Below are positions 34,061-42,400 of a DNA stretch of 64,000 nt, piece after piece; position 1 is the first letter of the stretch, and the number at the start of each line of letters is the position of its first letter. Below the pieces are notes generated by a model. That model saw only the letters and a program-made list of their open reading frames with translations. It was not told the origin of the DNA and ran no database searches. The position numbers and the translations under genes are program-made. The DNA is from Bradyrhizobium sp. CCGUVB1N3 (GTDB lineage Bacteria > Pseudomonadota > Alphaproteobacteria > Rhizobiales > Xanthobacteraceae), in contig NZ_JANADR010000001.1 in assembly GCF_024199925.1 (NCBI RefSeq), positions 9,551,501 to 9,615,500 of the forward strand, written 5' to 3'.

Positions 34061-34661
34061 CCTGCAACTGGTCATTCTCACGATTTCGGTCGCTTACGCC
34101 GTGATCGGCGCGCTGCTCCTGGTCGTGCTGGTCTATGGACGCATGCACTGGTCGCTGAAGGCCATGGCGGTCATTGTGACCAGCGTCTTCTACCTCGTCA
34201 GCTTCGGCGCAATGCGCGGGCTGCTCGGCTGGGCTACCACGGACCGGCTGCCTGCGTCGTTCAAGCTGTTGGCGGCGCGCATCGTCGAGCCGCATTCGCT
34301 GGAGGGTGACCCCGGCTCGATCTATCTTTGGGTCGAGGAGCTCGACGAGGACCACCGGCCGAGCGGCATCCCGAGGGCGTTCCGCGTTCCCTATAATGAC
34401 GCGCTGGCCGAGAAGACCCATGCTGCGGAGAACGAGATCGCGGCAGGACACCCGCAGGGCGGGCGCGCCGCGGATTTTGGCGGCGGTGACGGCACCATCA
34501 TCGACATGGTGCGGGAATATGTAACGCCCAAGGCCGTGATTGAGACGGCCGGCGGCGATTCATCGACCGGCGAATTCACGGCTCCGCCGGCGGGTAGCGC
34601 GCAGGGCGCGGTGTTTACCCCGCTGCCGCCGCCCAGAATGCCCCCCAAGGACGAGCAGTAG
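34053..34661 (+). CDS. Hypothetical two-TM membrane protein, third gene of the ExbB-like operon
   Basis: Protein of 202 residues. Two N-terminal hydrophobic helices (VILTISVAYAVIGALLLVVLVYG and AMAVIVTSVFYLVSFGAM) are followed by a soluble region of about 140 residues with ARIVEPHSLEGDPGSIYLWVEEL, RAFRVPYNDALAEKTHAAENEIA, and a Pro/Gly-rich end. No family is recognised. GTG start at 34053 overlaps the previous stop (eight bases), and the three genes are clearly one operon. It may act as an accessory or regulator of the channel complex. A short gap separates it from the phosphoesterase gene. Confidence 0.65.
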   Translation: MTSLQLVILTISVAYAVIGALLLVVLVYGRMHWSLKAMAVIVTSVFYLVSFGAMRGLLGWATTDRLPASFKLLAARIVEPHSLEGDPGSIYLWVEELDEDHRPSGIPRAFRVPYNDALAEKTHAAENEIAAGHPQGGRAADFGGGDGTIIDMVREYVTPKAVIETAGGDSSTGEFTAPPAGSAQGAVFTPLPPPRMPPKDEQ

Positions 34662-34779
34662 GTCCAACCATTTGCCCTGGGGGCGACCGCTGGTCAACGG
34701 CCGCGCGCTGTCGCATCTTGTTGACGTCCCTCAAATTGGCTTTATCGGCATACGAATAGGATTTGAGGGTGGAGGACGC

Positions 34780-35520
34780 GTGCGACTGGCCGTCTTTTCG
34801 GATATCCATGGCAACCGGCAGGCTTTTGACGTGTGCCTGAAGGCGGCGCGCGAGCGCGGCGCGGAGCGCTTCATCCTGCTCGGCGATTTCGTCGGCTATG
34901 GCGCCGATCCGGAATGGGTGGTCGATACAGCGATGGAACTGGTGGCTCACGGCGCCGTCGCTGTGCGCGGAAATCACGACCAGGCGGTCCAATCGTCGGC
35001 CGAGACCATGAACGCCGAGGCGCAGATCGCGATCGAATGGACCCGCGGCCGGCTCGATGCCGCGCAGCGGCGCTTCCTTGCCGAGCTGCCGATGTCCATC
35101 GAGGATACCGACCGGCTCTATGTGCATTCGGAAGCCTCGCACCCGACGCGATGGCACTATGTTCGCTCGACCACGGATGCCGCGAAAAGCCTGATCGCGA
35201 CGCCGTGCCACGTCACATTCTGTGGTCACATTCATCGCCCGGCGCTCTATTCGATGTCGGTGACCGCGAAGATGACGAGCTTCGTCCCCAGGACCGACGT
35301 TCCCGTGCAGCTCCTGCGCGGCCGGCAATGGCTCGCGGTGATGGGCTCGGTCGGCCAGCCGCGCGATGGTGACCCCTCCGCCTGCTTTACGCTGTTCGAC
35401 ACCGAGAGCTGTCAGATCACCTATTGCCGTGTGCCCTATGACATAGAGGCGGCGGCGAGCCGGATCCGGGAGAACGGCCTGCCGCATTGGCTGGCCGACC
35501 GGCTGTCGCAGGGGCGCTGA
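34780..35520 (+). CDS. Calcineurin-like metallophosphoesterase (YfcE/MJ0936-like)
   Basis: Phosphoesterase of 246 residues with the two-metal motifs: FSDIHGN (8-14), LLGDFVGYG, VRGNHDQAV, and the C-terminal CGHIHRP. The spacing is that of small bacterial metallophosphoesterases that act as protein phosphatases, phosphodiesterases or nucleotidases. Start GTG 34780, behind GGTGGAGG; an upstream part of the frame to 34540 has no homology-like features. It ends three bases before the kinase gene, so kinase and phosphoesterase are cotranscribed, which suggests an antagonistic kinase/phosphatase pair, though PPP-type Ser/Thr phosphatase motifs are not specific here. Confidence 0.88.
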   Translation: MRLAVFSDIHGNRQAFDVCLKAARERGAERFILLGDFVGYGADPEWVVDTAMELVAHGAVAVRGNHDQAVQSSAETMNAEAQIAIEWTRGRLDAAQRRFLAELPMSIEDTDRLYVHSEASHPTRWHYVRSTTDAAKSLIATPCHVTFCGHIHRPALYSMSVTAKMTSFVPRTDVPVQLLRGRQWLAVMGSVGQPRDGDPSACFTLFDTESCQITYCRVPYDIEAAASRIRENGLPHWLADRLSQGR

Positions 35521-35523
35521 GCG

Positions 35524-36963
35524 ATGCCGAAATCCCTGGTCAAGGTCGGAGCTGAGATCGACGGCTTCACCGTCGGTGAATGCGTGCATGCCGGCGGCAT
35601 GGCGACGCTGTGGACGGTCACCCATCCCGGCATCGACGCGCCGCTTCTGATGAAGGTTCCGCGGGTGTCCGAGGGCGAAGACCCCGCCGCCATCGTCTCC
35701 TTCGAGATGGAGCAGATGATCCTGCCGCGGCTCGCCGGCCCGCACGTGCCGCACTGCTTCGGTACCGGCGATTTCGCGCGCCAGGCCTATGTCGTGATCG
35801 AGCAGCTCCCCGGCACCACGCTCTATCCGCGGCTGCCCGACCTGCCGCTGCCCTATGAGGAGGCGCGCGTGCTGGTCGCGAAAATCGCGACCGCGCTGGC
35901 CGATCTGCACCGGCAGAACGTGATCCACCACGACATCAAGCCGAGCAGCATCATGTTCCGGGCAACCGGCGAGGCGGTGTTGATCGACTTTGGGCTGTCG
36001 CACCACGACCATCTGCCGGATCTGTTGCAGGAGGAGTTCCGGCTGCCCTACGGCACGGCGCCCTATATGGCGCCGGAGCGGCTGTTGGGCGTGCGCGACG
36101 ATCCGCGTAGCGATCTGTTTTCGCTGGGCGTGCTGCTCTATTTCTTCACCACGGGCGAGCGTCCCTTCGGCGAGGGCGAGACACTGCGCGCAATGCGGCG
36201 CCGGCTGTGGCGCGATCCGCATCCGCCGCGCAAATTGCGTCCCGACTATCCGCCCTGGCTTCAGGAAATCGTACTTCGGTGCCTGGAGATCGAGCCGGTC
36301 CGGCGCTATCCGACCGCCTCGCAGCTTGCCTTCGATCTCACCCATCCCGACAAGGTCAGGCTCACCGCGCGCTCGGAGCGGCTCAAGCACGATCCGCTCT
36401 CGATCGCCTGGCGGCGGCGCTTCAATCATGAGGCGACGCAGCCGCGACCGAAATCGGATGTGGCGGCGCAGATTGCGTCGAGCCCGATACTTGCGGTTGC
36501 TCTCGACACCGCCGAGGGCGCGGCTGAATTGAACGAGGCGCTACGGGTCACCACCGAGCGGATCCTGGCTACGCTGCCCTCGGCGCGGCTTGCTTGCGTC
36601 AACGTGCTGAAGCTCAACCGTCTCGTGATCGACCGGACACTCGACGAAGACGGATCCAACAAGCATATCGACCGGATGGTCGCACTCAGGCATTGGGCGA
36701 CGCCGCTCAAGCTCGACGAGAGCCGGCTCACGGTTCATGTGCTGGAGGCGGTTGATCCGGCCGCCGCGATCCTGGAATTCGCCGAGATCAACCAGGTCGA
36801 CCACGTCATCATCGGCGCGCGGCAGAGCTCGTTCAGGCGCACGTTGCTGGGCAGTGTTTCATCCCAGGTGGCCTCGGAAGCGGCCTGCACCGTCACCGTG
36901 GTGCGGCCGCCGCGGATGGCGGCGGATTCAGATGAGGTGAAGGCGGACGAAGCTGCAGGCTAG
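35524..36963 (+). CDS. Ser/Thr protein kinase fused to a universal stress protein domain
   Basis: Protein of 479 residues. Kinase domain (about 10-275): glycine-rich loop GECVHAGGMATLW, Lys44, catalytic loop HHDIKPSS (Asp137, Lys139) with Ser at 142 replacing the usual Asn, DFG at 155-157, and APYMAPERLLG. No transmembrane segment follows. The C-terminal half (about 315-470) is a UspA domain with VIIGARQSSFRRTLLGSVSSQV, close to the G-x2-G-x9-G-S nucleotide-binding motif but with Gln for the second Gly. Kinase activity is possible but altered metal binding is suggested. Start ATG 35524, three bases after the phosphoesterase stop. The fusion probably senses nucleotide or stress state. Confidence 0.88.
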   Translation: MPKSLVKVGAEIDGFTVGECVHAGGMATLWTVTHPGIDAPLLMKVPRVSEGEDPAAIVSFEMEQMILPRLAGPHVPHCFGTGDFARQAYVVIEQLPGTTLYPRLPDLPLPYEEARVLVAKIATALADLHRQNVIHHDIKPSSIMFRATGEAVLIDFGLSHHDHLPDLLQEEFRLPYGTAPYMAPERLLGVRDDPRSDLFSLGVLLYFFTTGERPFGEGETLRAMRRRLWRDPHPPRKLRPDYPPWLQEIVLRCLEIEPVRRYPTASQLAFDLTHPDKVRLTARSERLKHDPLSIAWRRRFNHEATQPRPKSDVAAQIASSPILAVALDTAEGAAELNEALRVTTERILATLPSARLACVNVLKLNRLVIDRTLDEDGSNKHIDRMVALRHWATPLKLDESRLTVHVLEAVDPAAAILEFAEINQVDHVIIGARQSSFRRTLLGSVSSQVASEAACTVTVVRPPRMAADSDEVKADEAAG

Positions 36964-36977
36964 ACCAGATCTGCGGA

Positions 36978-37331
36978 TCAGGCGGCGTGAGCGCCGTGAC
37001 CGTCGCGCTTGCGGCGGACGGGCAACCAGAAATCGGGCTCGGCGTCGCTATGGTCGGGACCGACGCCGAAGAACTGGATGATCTCGTGGCAGGGTTGGCA
37101 ATGGAACAGATTCCGGGAGGAAGCTGCCTTCGACATTTCGTTCAGGCAGTTGGGGCAAAGCGGTTTCATCGGGCGATTCCAGAAAAGGATTAAATACTGA
37201 CGCTGTGACCGGAACTGTTCCAGGTCCACGATCTCGGACCCGGTGTCGTTGGCCTCACACGCGCGGCCGAAGAGATAGTTGAGGTCCGGATACGGGCACC
37301 GCGGGATGCGGCGCTTCGGTTGATGCTTCAC
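36978..37331 (-). CDS. Hypothetical zinc-ribbon-like protein
   Basis: Protein of up to 117 residues. The segment LCPNCLNEMSKAASSRNLFHCQPCHE contains two CxxC motifs 18 residues apart, a probable zinc ribbon. The C-terminal WLPVRRKRDGHGAHAA is basic. The start is uncertain: the ATG at 37331 gives MKHQPKRRIPRCPYPDLNY, but an internal ATG at about 37171 would start just before the zinc ribbon with MKPLCPNC. No function can be assigned. Convergent with the kinase-USP gene (15 bases between stops). Confidence 0.55.
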   Translation of the reverse strand: MKHQPKRRIPRCPYPDLNYLFGRACEANDTGSEIVDLEQFRSQRQYLILFWNRPMKPLCPNCLNEMSKAASSRNLFHCQPCHEIIQFFGVGPDHSDAEPDFWLPVRRKRDGHGAHAA

Positions 37332-37352
37332 GATCGCGACCTGCCCGCCCCT

Positions 37353-37499
37353 TTAGCGTCGGTAGCGATTGAGATGGATGATGCGGGCGGAACGAGCCAC
37401 GACTTTCACCGGTCGCGCGACATAGACGCAGCGCGCCGCGACTGCTGCATTCAAGCCGAGCCACAATGCCACGCCAGTCCAGACCAAGGTCGTCGTCAT
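37353..37499 (-). CDS. Small single-pass membrane protein (48 residues)
   Basis: Short frame reading MTTTLVWTGVALWLGLNAAV, then AARCVYVARPVKVVARSARI and IHLNRYRR. The first half is one transmembrane helix, the second is strongly basic, as in small positive-inside anchored proteins. The ATG at 37497-37499 has GGGAGC about seven bases upstream and third positions are GC-rich. It lies between the zinc-ribbon protein and rpe, all minus strand. Function unknown. Confidence 0.55.
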   Translation of the reverse strand: MTTTLVWTGVALWLGLNAAVAARCVYVARPVKVVARSARIIHLNRYRR

Positions 37500-37647
37500 G
37501 ATGTGCTCCCGTCAAAAAGGGGAGCGCTCTTGTGCATTGATTTGTACGAATCAGGGAAGCTGGGGTGATTACGGGGTTCAAGGCAATTTTAAGTTTGTCG
37601 CGGTGCAGCACCCGTAGAAACCCGCAATATATTTCGTGCGCGCAGGT

Positions 37648-38349
37648 TCAGATCGCTTCGCCCCGCGCGTTCGCGGCCGCATTGCGGATCGCGTCGATGT
37701 TGGTCTTGTAGGCCTCTTGCGTGCCGCCGCGAAACACCGCAGTGCCGGCGACGAAGGCGTTCGCGCCGGCTGCCGCTAGCGCCCCCGCGACCTCGGGTCC
37801 GACGCCGCCATCGACCTCGATGTCGATCGGCCTGCCTGCGGTCATCGCGCGGATGTCGCGGATCTTGCCGAGCGCGGAGGGAATGAAGGACTGCCCGCCG
37901 AAGCCGGGATTGACCGACATCACCAGCACGAGATCGATCAGGTCGACGACGTATTCAATCGCGCTGATCGGCGTGCCCGGGTTGAGCGAGACGCCGGCCT
38001 TCTTGCCGAGCGCGCGGATCGCCTGGAGCGAGCGGTGCAGGTGGGGACCCGCCTCCGCATGCACGGTGATGTGGTCGCAGCCGGCCTTGGCGAAGGCCTC
38101 CAGATAGGGATCGCAAGGCGAGATCATCAGATGCGCGTCGAAGATCTTCTTGGTGTGCGGACGCATCGCCTTGATGACGTCGGGGCCGTACGAGATGTTC
38201 GGGACGAAATGTCCGTCCATGATGTCGAGATGCATCCAGTCGGCGCCGGCGGCGTCGACGGCGCGCACCTCTTCGCCGAGCCTGGAAAAATCCGACGCGA
38301 GGATCGACGGCGCGATCACCAGGGGGCGGAGTGCGAGGGCTTGGGTCAT
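37648..38349 (-). CDS. rpe: Ribulose-phosphate 3-epimerase
   Basis: Interconverts D-ribulose 5-phosphate and D-xylulose 5-phosphate in the pentose phosphate and Calvin cycles. TIM barrel of 233 residues with [14 protein letters not shown], the metal-site histidine and aspartate in [40 protein letters not shown], and the second catalytic Asp in DIEVDGGV. The frame is open upstream to 39063, crossing the EF-hand gene on the other strand, but the start at ATG 38349 gives normal length. No other Calvin-cycle genes are nearby. Confidence 0.95.
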   Translation of the reverse strand: MTQALALRPLVIAPSILASDFSRLGEEVRAVDAAGADWMHLDIMDGHFVPNISYGPDVIKAMRPHTKKIFDAHLMISPCDPYLEAFAKAGCDHITVHAEAGPHLHRSLQAIRALGKKAGVSLNPGTPISAIEYVVDLIDLVLVMSVNPGFGGQSFIPSALGKIRDIRAMTAGRPIDIEVDGGVGPEVAGALAAAGANAFVAGTAVFRGGTQEAYKTNIDAIRNAAANARGEAI

Positions 38350-38540
38350 GGGCACGGTTTCCCGAGAAAGCCGTTGGAGCGTGTGACGATGGGCCTCGCC
38401 TAACATGGGCGATGCGGGGGAGCAATGCAGGGGGAGGCGCTTCCTGTGGGCGGAAAATTCTGCCGCAACCGGCACGAATTGCCGGTGTTCCCCGACGGTG
38501 CAAGGCGCGGGGAAGCCGGATTTGATTGAGGTTTTTGCGC

Positions 38541-38556
38541 TGGCACGACGCTTGCT
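38541..38556 (+). promoter_or_regulatory. Sigma-54 (RpoN) promoter for the EF-hand gene
   Basis: TGGCACG-ACGC-TTGCT matches the -24/-12 consensus TGGCACG-N4-TTGCW at every position. The ATG of the EF-hand gene is 53 bases downstream of its end. No TGT-N10-ACA (NifA) site was found in the preceding 150 bases by eye, so the activator is unknown. Confidence 0.75.
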
Positions 38557-38608
38557 GACTGGATTTGGAGCATAGGCCGCGGCTTGCCGCATCGTCTGGA
38601 GTTGTCGA

Positions 38609-39451
38609 ATGTTGTTCGCCCTTGGTGCGGTATCGGGTGCGCTCGATGCGTTGCAGTCGCTGACATCCTCGAAGACGTCCTCGACGCAGCAGACAGGCTC
38701 CACGCAAGGGGCGACCAACCCGTTCTCGATCGACAGCGGCAGCAGCACGACGAGCGGCGCGAGCTCGTCGGTCAACTCCGGCAACTGTCCGCAGATCTCG
38801 CCTGAGACGATGAGCGCGCTGATTGCGGCGCAAAGCCAGTCGTCGGCGAGCACGAGCAGCTCCTCCAGCTCGACCTCGTCGAGCTCCTCAACGAGCTCAT
38901 CGTCGACCTCGATGAGCCCGCAGGACGCCCTGAAGGATCTGTTCTCGCAGATCGATGCCGATGGCGACGGCAAGATCACCAAATCGGAATTCGAAAACGC
39001 GCTGGGCGCGGGCGGCACCAATGTGGCGCAGGCCGACGACGTCTTTTCCAAACTCGACAGCAATAGCGACGGCAGCGTCAGCCTCGACGAAATGTCGAAG
39101 GCGCTGCAGGGTGGGCATCACGGCCACCACCAGGCCGAAAGCGCCGGCAGCTCCAGCGGCTCCGGGGACGCCAGCGGCAGCAGCTCGGACGGCAGCTCCG
39201 ATCCCTTGACCGGGGCGACCACGACGTCCGCGACCAACAGCGACGGCTCGACCACGACCACCATCACCTATGCCGACGGCTCGAAGGTCTCCATGACGAC
39301 GCCGGCTGCGTCGAGCTCATCGAGCTCCGGTTCCAACTCCAGCGGCTCGAACTCGGCGACATCGTCCTACAACTGGATCGAGCAGATGATCCAGCGCGAG
39401 GCGCAGCAATTGTCGGCCACCGCGGCCTCGTCGCTGTCGGTGAGCGTGTAA
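38609..39451 (+). CDS. Ser-rich EF-hand calcium-binding protein
   Basis: Protein of 280 residues of low complexity. Two EF-hand loops are seen: [12 protein letters not shown] (about 116-127) and [12 protein letters not shown] (150-161), both with the expected Ca ligands at positions 1, 3, 5 and 12. They lie between a Ser/Thr-rich linker (79-103, almost pure Ser and Thr) and a second Ser/Gly-rich part. A His-rich patch, GGHHGHHQ, follows the second loop. The N-terminus ([18 protein letters not shown]) is not a classical signal peptide, so export by another route is possible. A perfect sigma-54 promoter match lies upstream, implying expression under nitrogen-limited, symbiotic or surface-associated conditions. 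Confidence 0.8.
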   Translation: MLFALGAVSGALDALQSLTSSKTSSTQQTGSTQGATNPFSIDSGSSTTSGASSSVNSGNCPQISPETMSALIAAQSQSSASTSSSSSSTSSSSSTSSSSTSMSPQDALKDLFSQIDADGDGKITKSEFENALGAGGTNVAQADDVFSKLDSNSDGSVSLDEMSKALQGGHHGHHQAESAGSSSGSGDASGSSSDGSSDPLTGATTTSATNSDGSTTTTITYADGSKVSMTTPAASSSSSSGSNSSGSNSATSSYNWIEQMIQREAQQLSATAASSLSVSV

Positions 39452-39498
39452 GCACCGGCGCGATTTGACACCCCGGCGTCCGGGGCGATCAGGGAGCT

Positions 39499-42400
39499 TC
39501 ATTTCTCGCTCTCGCCGAAAGCGAGACACTCGCTCGCAGGAACCCTGACCGGGTCAAGATCGTAGCTTCCGGTCTGTGGGTTGTGTCGGTACCTGATGTA
39601 TTCGCCAGGCGACGGGGTCGGGAAACACCGGAACCGCGGGATATTTGGCGAGCCGGTGGGCGTTTTCGCTTTGCTGACATCCTCCGCGGGAGTCGGTGTA
39701 GTTTGAGGTGGCGCCGGTGTCGCCTGAGACGGCGTAGGAGTGGTGGGGATCGGAGCGGGCGTTGGGCTGGGCGTAAGCGTGGGGGGAGGCCTCGGAGTTT
39801 CCACCGGATTTGGCCTTGGCGTCTCCACGAGAGGCGGCTTCGCCCAATTGTACTCGTAGGCCAAGGTGCCCCCTACCACAGCGAGCGCTCCGACAATGCA
39901 CAGGATGGCTGCGCCGAGACCTGCCTTGACCGGCGCGGAATTCCAGGCCGTGGTGCGCGAAACGTCTGCCAGAGATCTAGCGGCAATCAGCCCCGGCAGC
40001 GCGCGCCCAACATAGTAGAATGATCCGACGATCAGAGCATTCGATAAGGCGCCAAGGAATGCACGGTCAGAATTGATCCGGAATGGCCTAATGGATACTT
40101 CCAGCTCCGGCAGGGCCGACAGCAGGAGTACAACGCCGCCAATTTTCGCCGCCATTCTGTGAGGTTCCGGGACGCGGGAGAGAAAATTCGCCTGCGATAG
40201 CGAGTGGAGCAGGCCGATACGGTAGGGGTCAATGCGATCGGCAGCACCGATGCCGAGTCCAACCAGGAACAGCTGATATCGCACAAACGGATCGAGTAAG
40301 ACCCCGCCCACGGAGATGTTGACCCCGACGCAATCCAGCACGATCAATCCTATCACGAACCAAAGAGCCGGGCCGCGGAGCCCGAGGAGGGATTGCAGCA
40401 AGCGCTGGATCGATCGGGGCAAATCAATCTGCGAGACGCGCGCCCGCAGTTCCGACGATCCCGCCTCGCCGAACGGAGATTCGACGGCGAACATACGTTC
40501 GCTGAGCGGCGCTGTGCCGACGGATCGACGCACGCGAGGCGGCGCGTCGATGGCTGAGCGTATGAGCCGTGTCATGACCAGCACCAGAACGACAGTGACG
40601 AAGCCGGCGAGACCCGGGTAACCGAGAAAGAAGCGAAATACGGGTACGTCAACAGCGTTGCTGCCCCACTGCAGCAACGCGCCCGTCAATTCGACGACGG
40701 CGAGCACGACGATGAGACGGTGCAGCGGCGCACGGGACAGCCCGATAAAGGCAAGCAGTATGAGCGCGAGCGGATACAGATCGGCATTGATCCGCAACGA
40801 AGAGTTGCCAACGTCCAATTCGATCATGAGGAGACAGAGGATGACCATCTGTGGCGTGGTCACCCGATCCTGCGTGAGGACCGAGGCCCGCAGCCTGGCG
40901 TCGGTCGCGAACATCGCGGCCAGGAGCGCCGCAAGGGCCCAGCCCAGAGCGGGACTGACGGCGACGAATGAGCGGTCAATTGCGATGCACAGCATCATCG
41001 GCACAAGCGCCAGCGACATCGCGGGCAAGGCGCGGGCGCCGTAGTGCGCCGCGATCCACGCCGAAACAGGCAAGGCCAATTGATGGAAGCCGCCAAGCCT
41101 CAGGACCGACAGGGCGCACGGTACAAGCAGCAGACATCGCCACCACAGCCCATCCCTGGGCGCAACTACGAGATCTGACCGCACGGTACGTATGATCGGC
41201 CAGAGCAACAGCCAATTCATCAGCCAGGAAAGCTGGCGGAAGACTGCGGTTACCGTCGGGTCGTCGGTTATTGTCGGGATGAGTATGTGCAGGATGGGGA
41301 CGGCGACCGCAAGAGCAAGGAGGCCTACCAGAGGCCTCCGCTCGGAGGCGGGGACCTCCTCGTTCCAGGCGATCAGCAGCACGAGGCCAACGAGCGCAAG
41401 CGATAGCCATGGGCCGTAGATTGTAAGCGTCCTGAACGCAGCGTTCGGAATACCAATATTCGCGGCGAACTGCGCAATTTGTGGGCTGAATGCGAATGCA
41501 ATGGGAAGCACGACACCAAACGCCATTCCGAAAAGGACGAGGAATGTCGAAGTGAAGGGAATGCCCTGCACGAGCAGGCGCCATCGTATTATCCAACGCG
41601 ATCGCGGAGACTGGGGCTGCCACCTTGGCTGCTCGAAGGCCAAAAGCCCGGCGGCGATGCCGCCGATCAGGCGCGCATTTGCATCAAGAGGCCACCAGAA
41701 CTCCTTGTGATCACTCCAGCTAATGTCAAAGAGAGGCACCGAGACAGCATCAACGACAAGGAAGAAGGCGACACCGGCCAGCGCCTGCCCGACCACGTAA
41801 AGGCTTGCGGCCTTCGCGATCGCGGGTCGGGGCGCGGCTCCCTGGCTTATCATCCTGGTTCCCAACGACCAGGCCATGAAGGCGCCGATGCTGAGCATCG
41901 CGAACTCATGCTCAATCCACAGGAGGATGTCGCTACCCTCCAGCACGCGCTGCAGATTGCCGGATGCCGCATAGCCGATGAGTACGGTCACCACGGCAGC
42001 ATTGGCCCAGGGGTGAGCCAGCGAGAACAGGGCTCTTACGACAAGTGGGGATGGAGCGTCTGCGCTGAACCAGCGATACGCGATCGTGGCCATCAAGCCT
42101 TCGGCAATACACAAATGACGTATCGCAGGCAGCGGCTCGGCGGCGAGGGCGGCTAGCATGAGGACCGCCGCGGCCAACGTCGCAAGAGCCGCGAGACCTG
42201 CGTTAACGATGCGATATCGCGGCGCGAAGAAGAGGAGAGCGATAGCGACGAGCCCGAGATTCGTGATGTCCCTCGCGACCGGTTCGATCGATTGTGCCGC
42301 CCTGAAGATCAAGCCACCCAGGCGTTGCGCATGTGTCACGACGAAATACGCGGCGAATGCGACGGTCGCGGCAGTCAAGACGACGGCGAAGCCGGTTCGC

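Noticed and set aside
34615..36429. 604-residue open frame on the minus strand
   Set aside because: Antisense to the phosphoesterase and kinase genes, both of which have full catalytic motifs; no start site or motif supports it.
38400..38530. Possible riboswitch (cobalamin-like) upstream of rpe
   Set aside because: Hairpin-rich GC sequence, but the conserved B12-box and core elements are absent, and rpe has no link to cobalamin; treated as plain upstream region.
38840..38940. Repeated AGCTCGTC/TCGTCGAGC tracts resembling a tandem repeat array
   Set aside because: They are Ser codons of the low-complexity linker in the EF-hand protein, not an independent repeat or CRISPR array.
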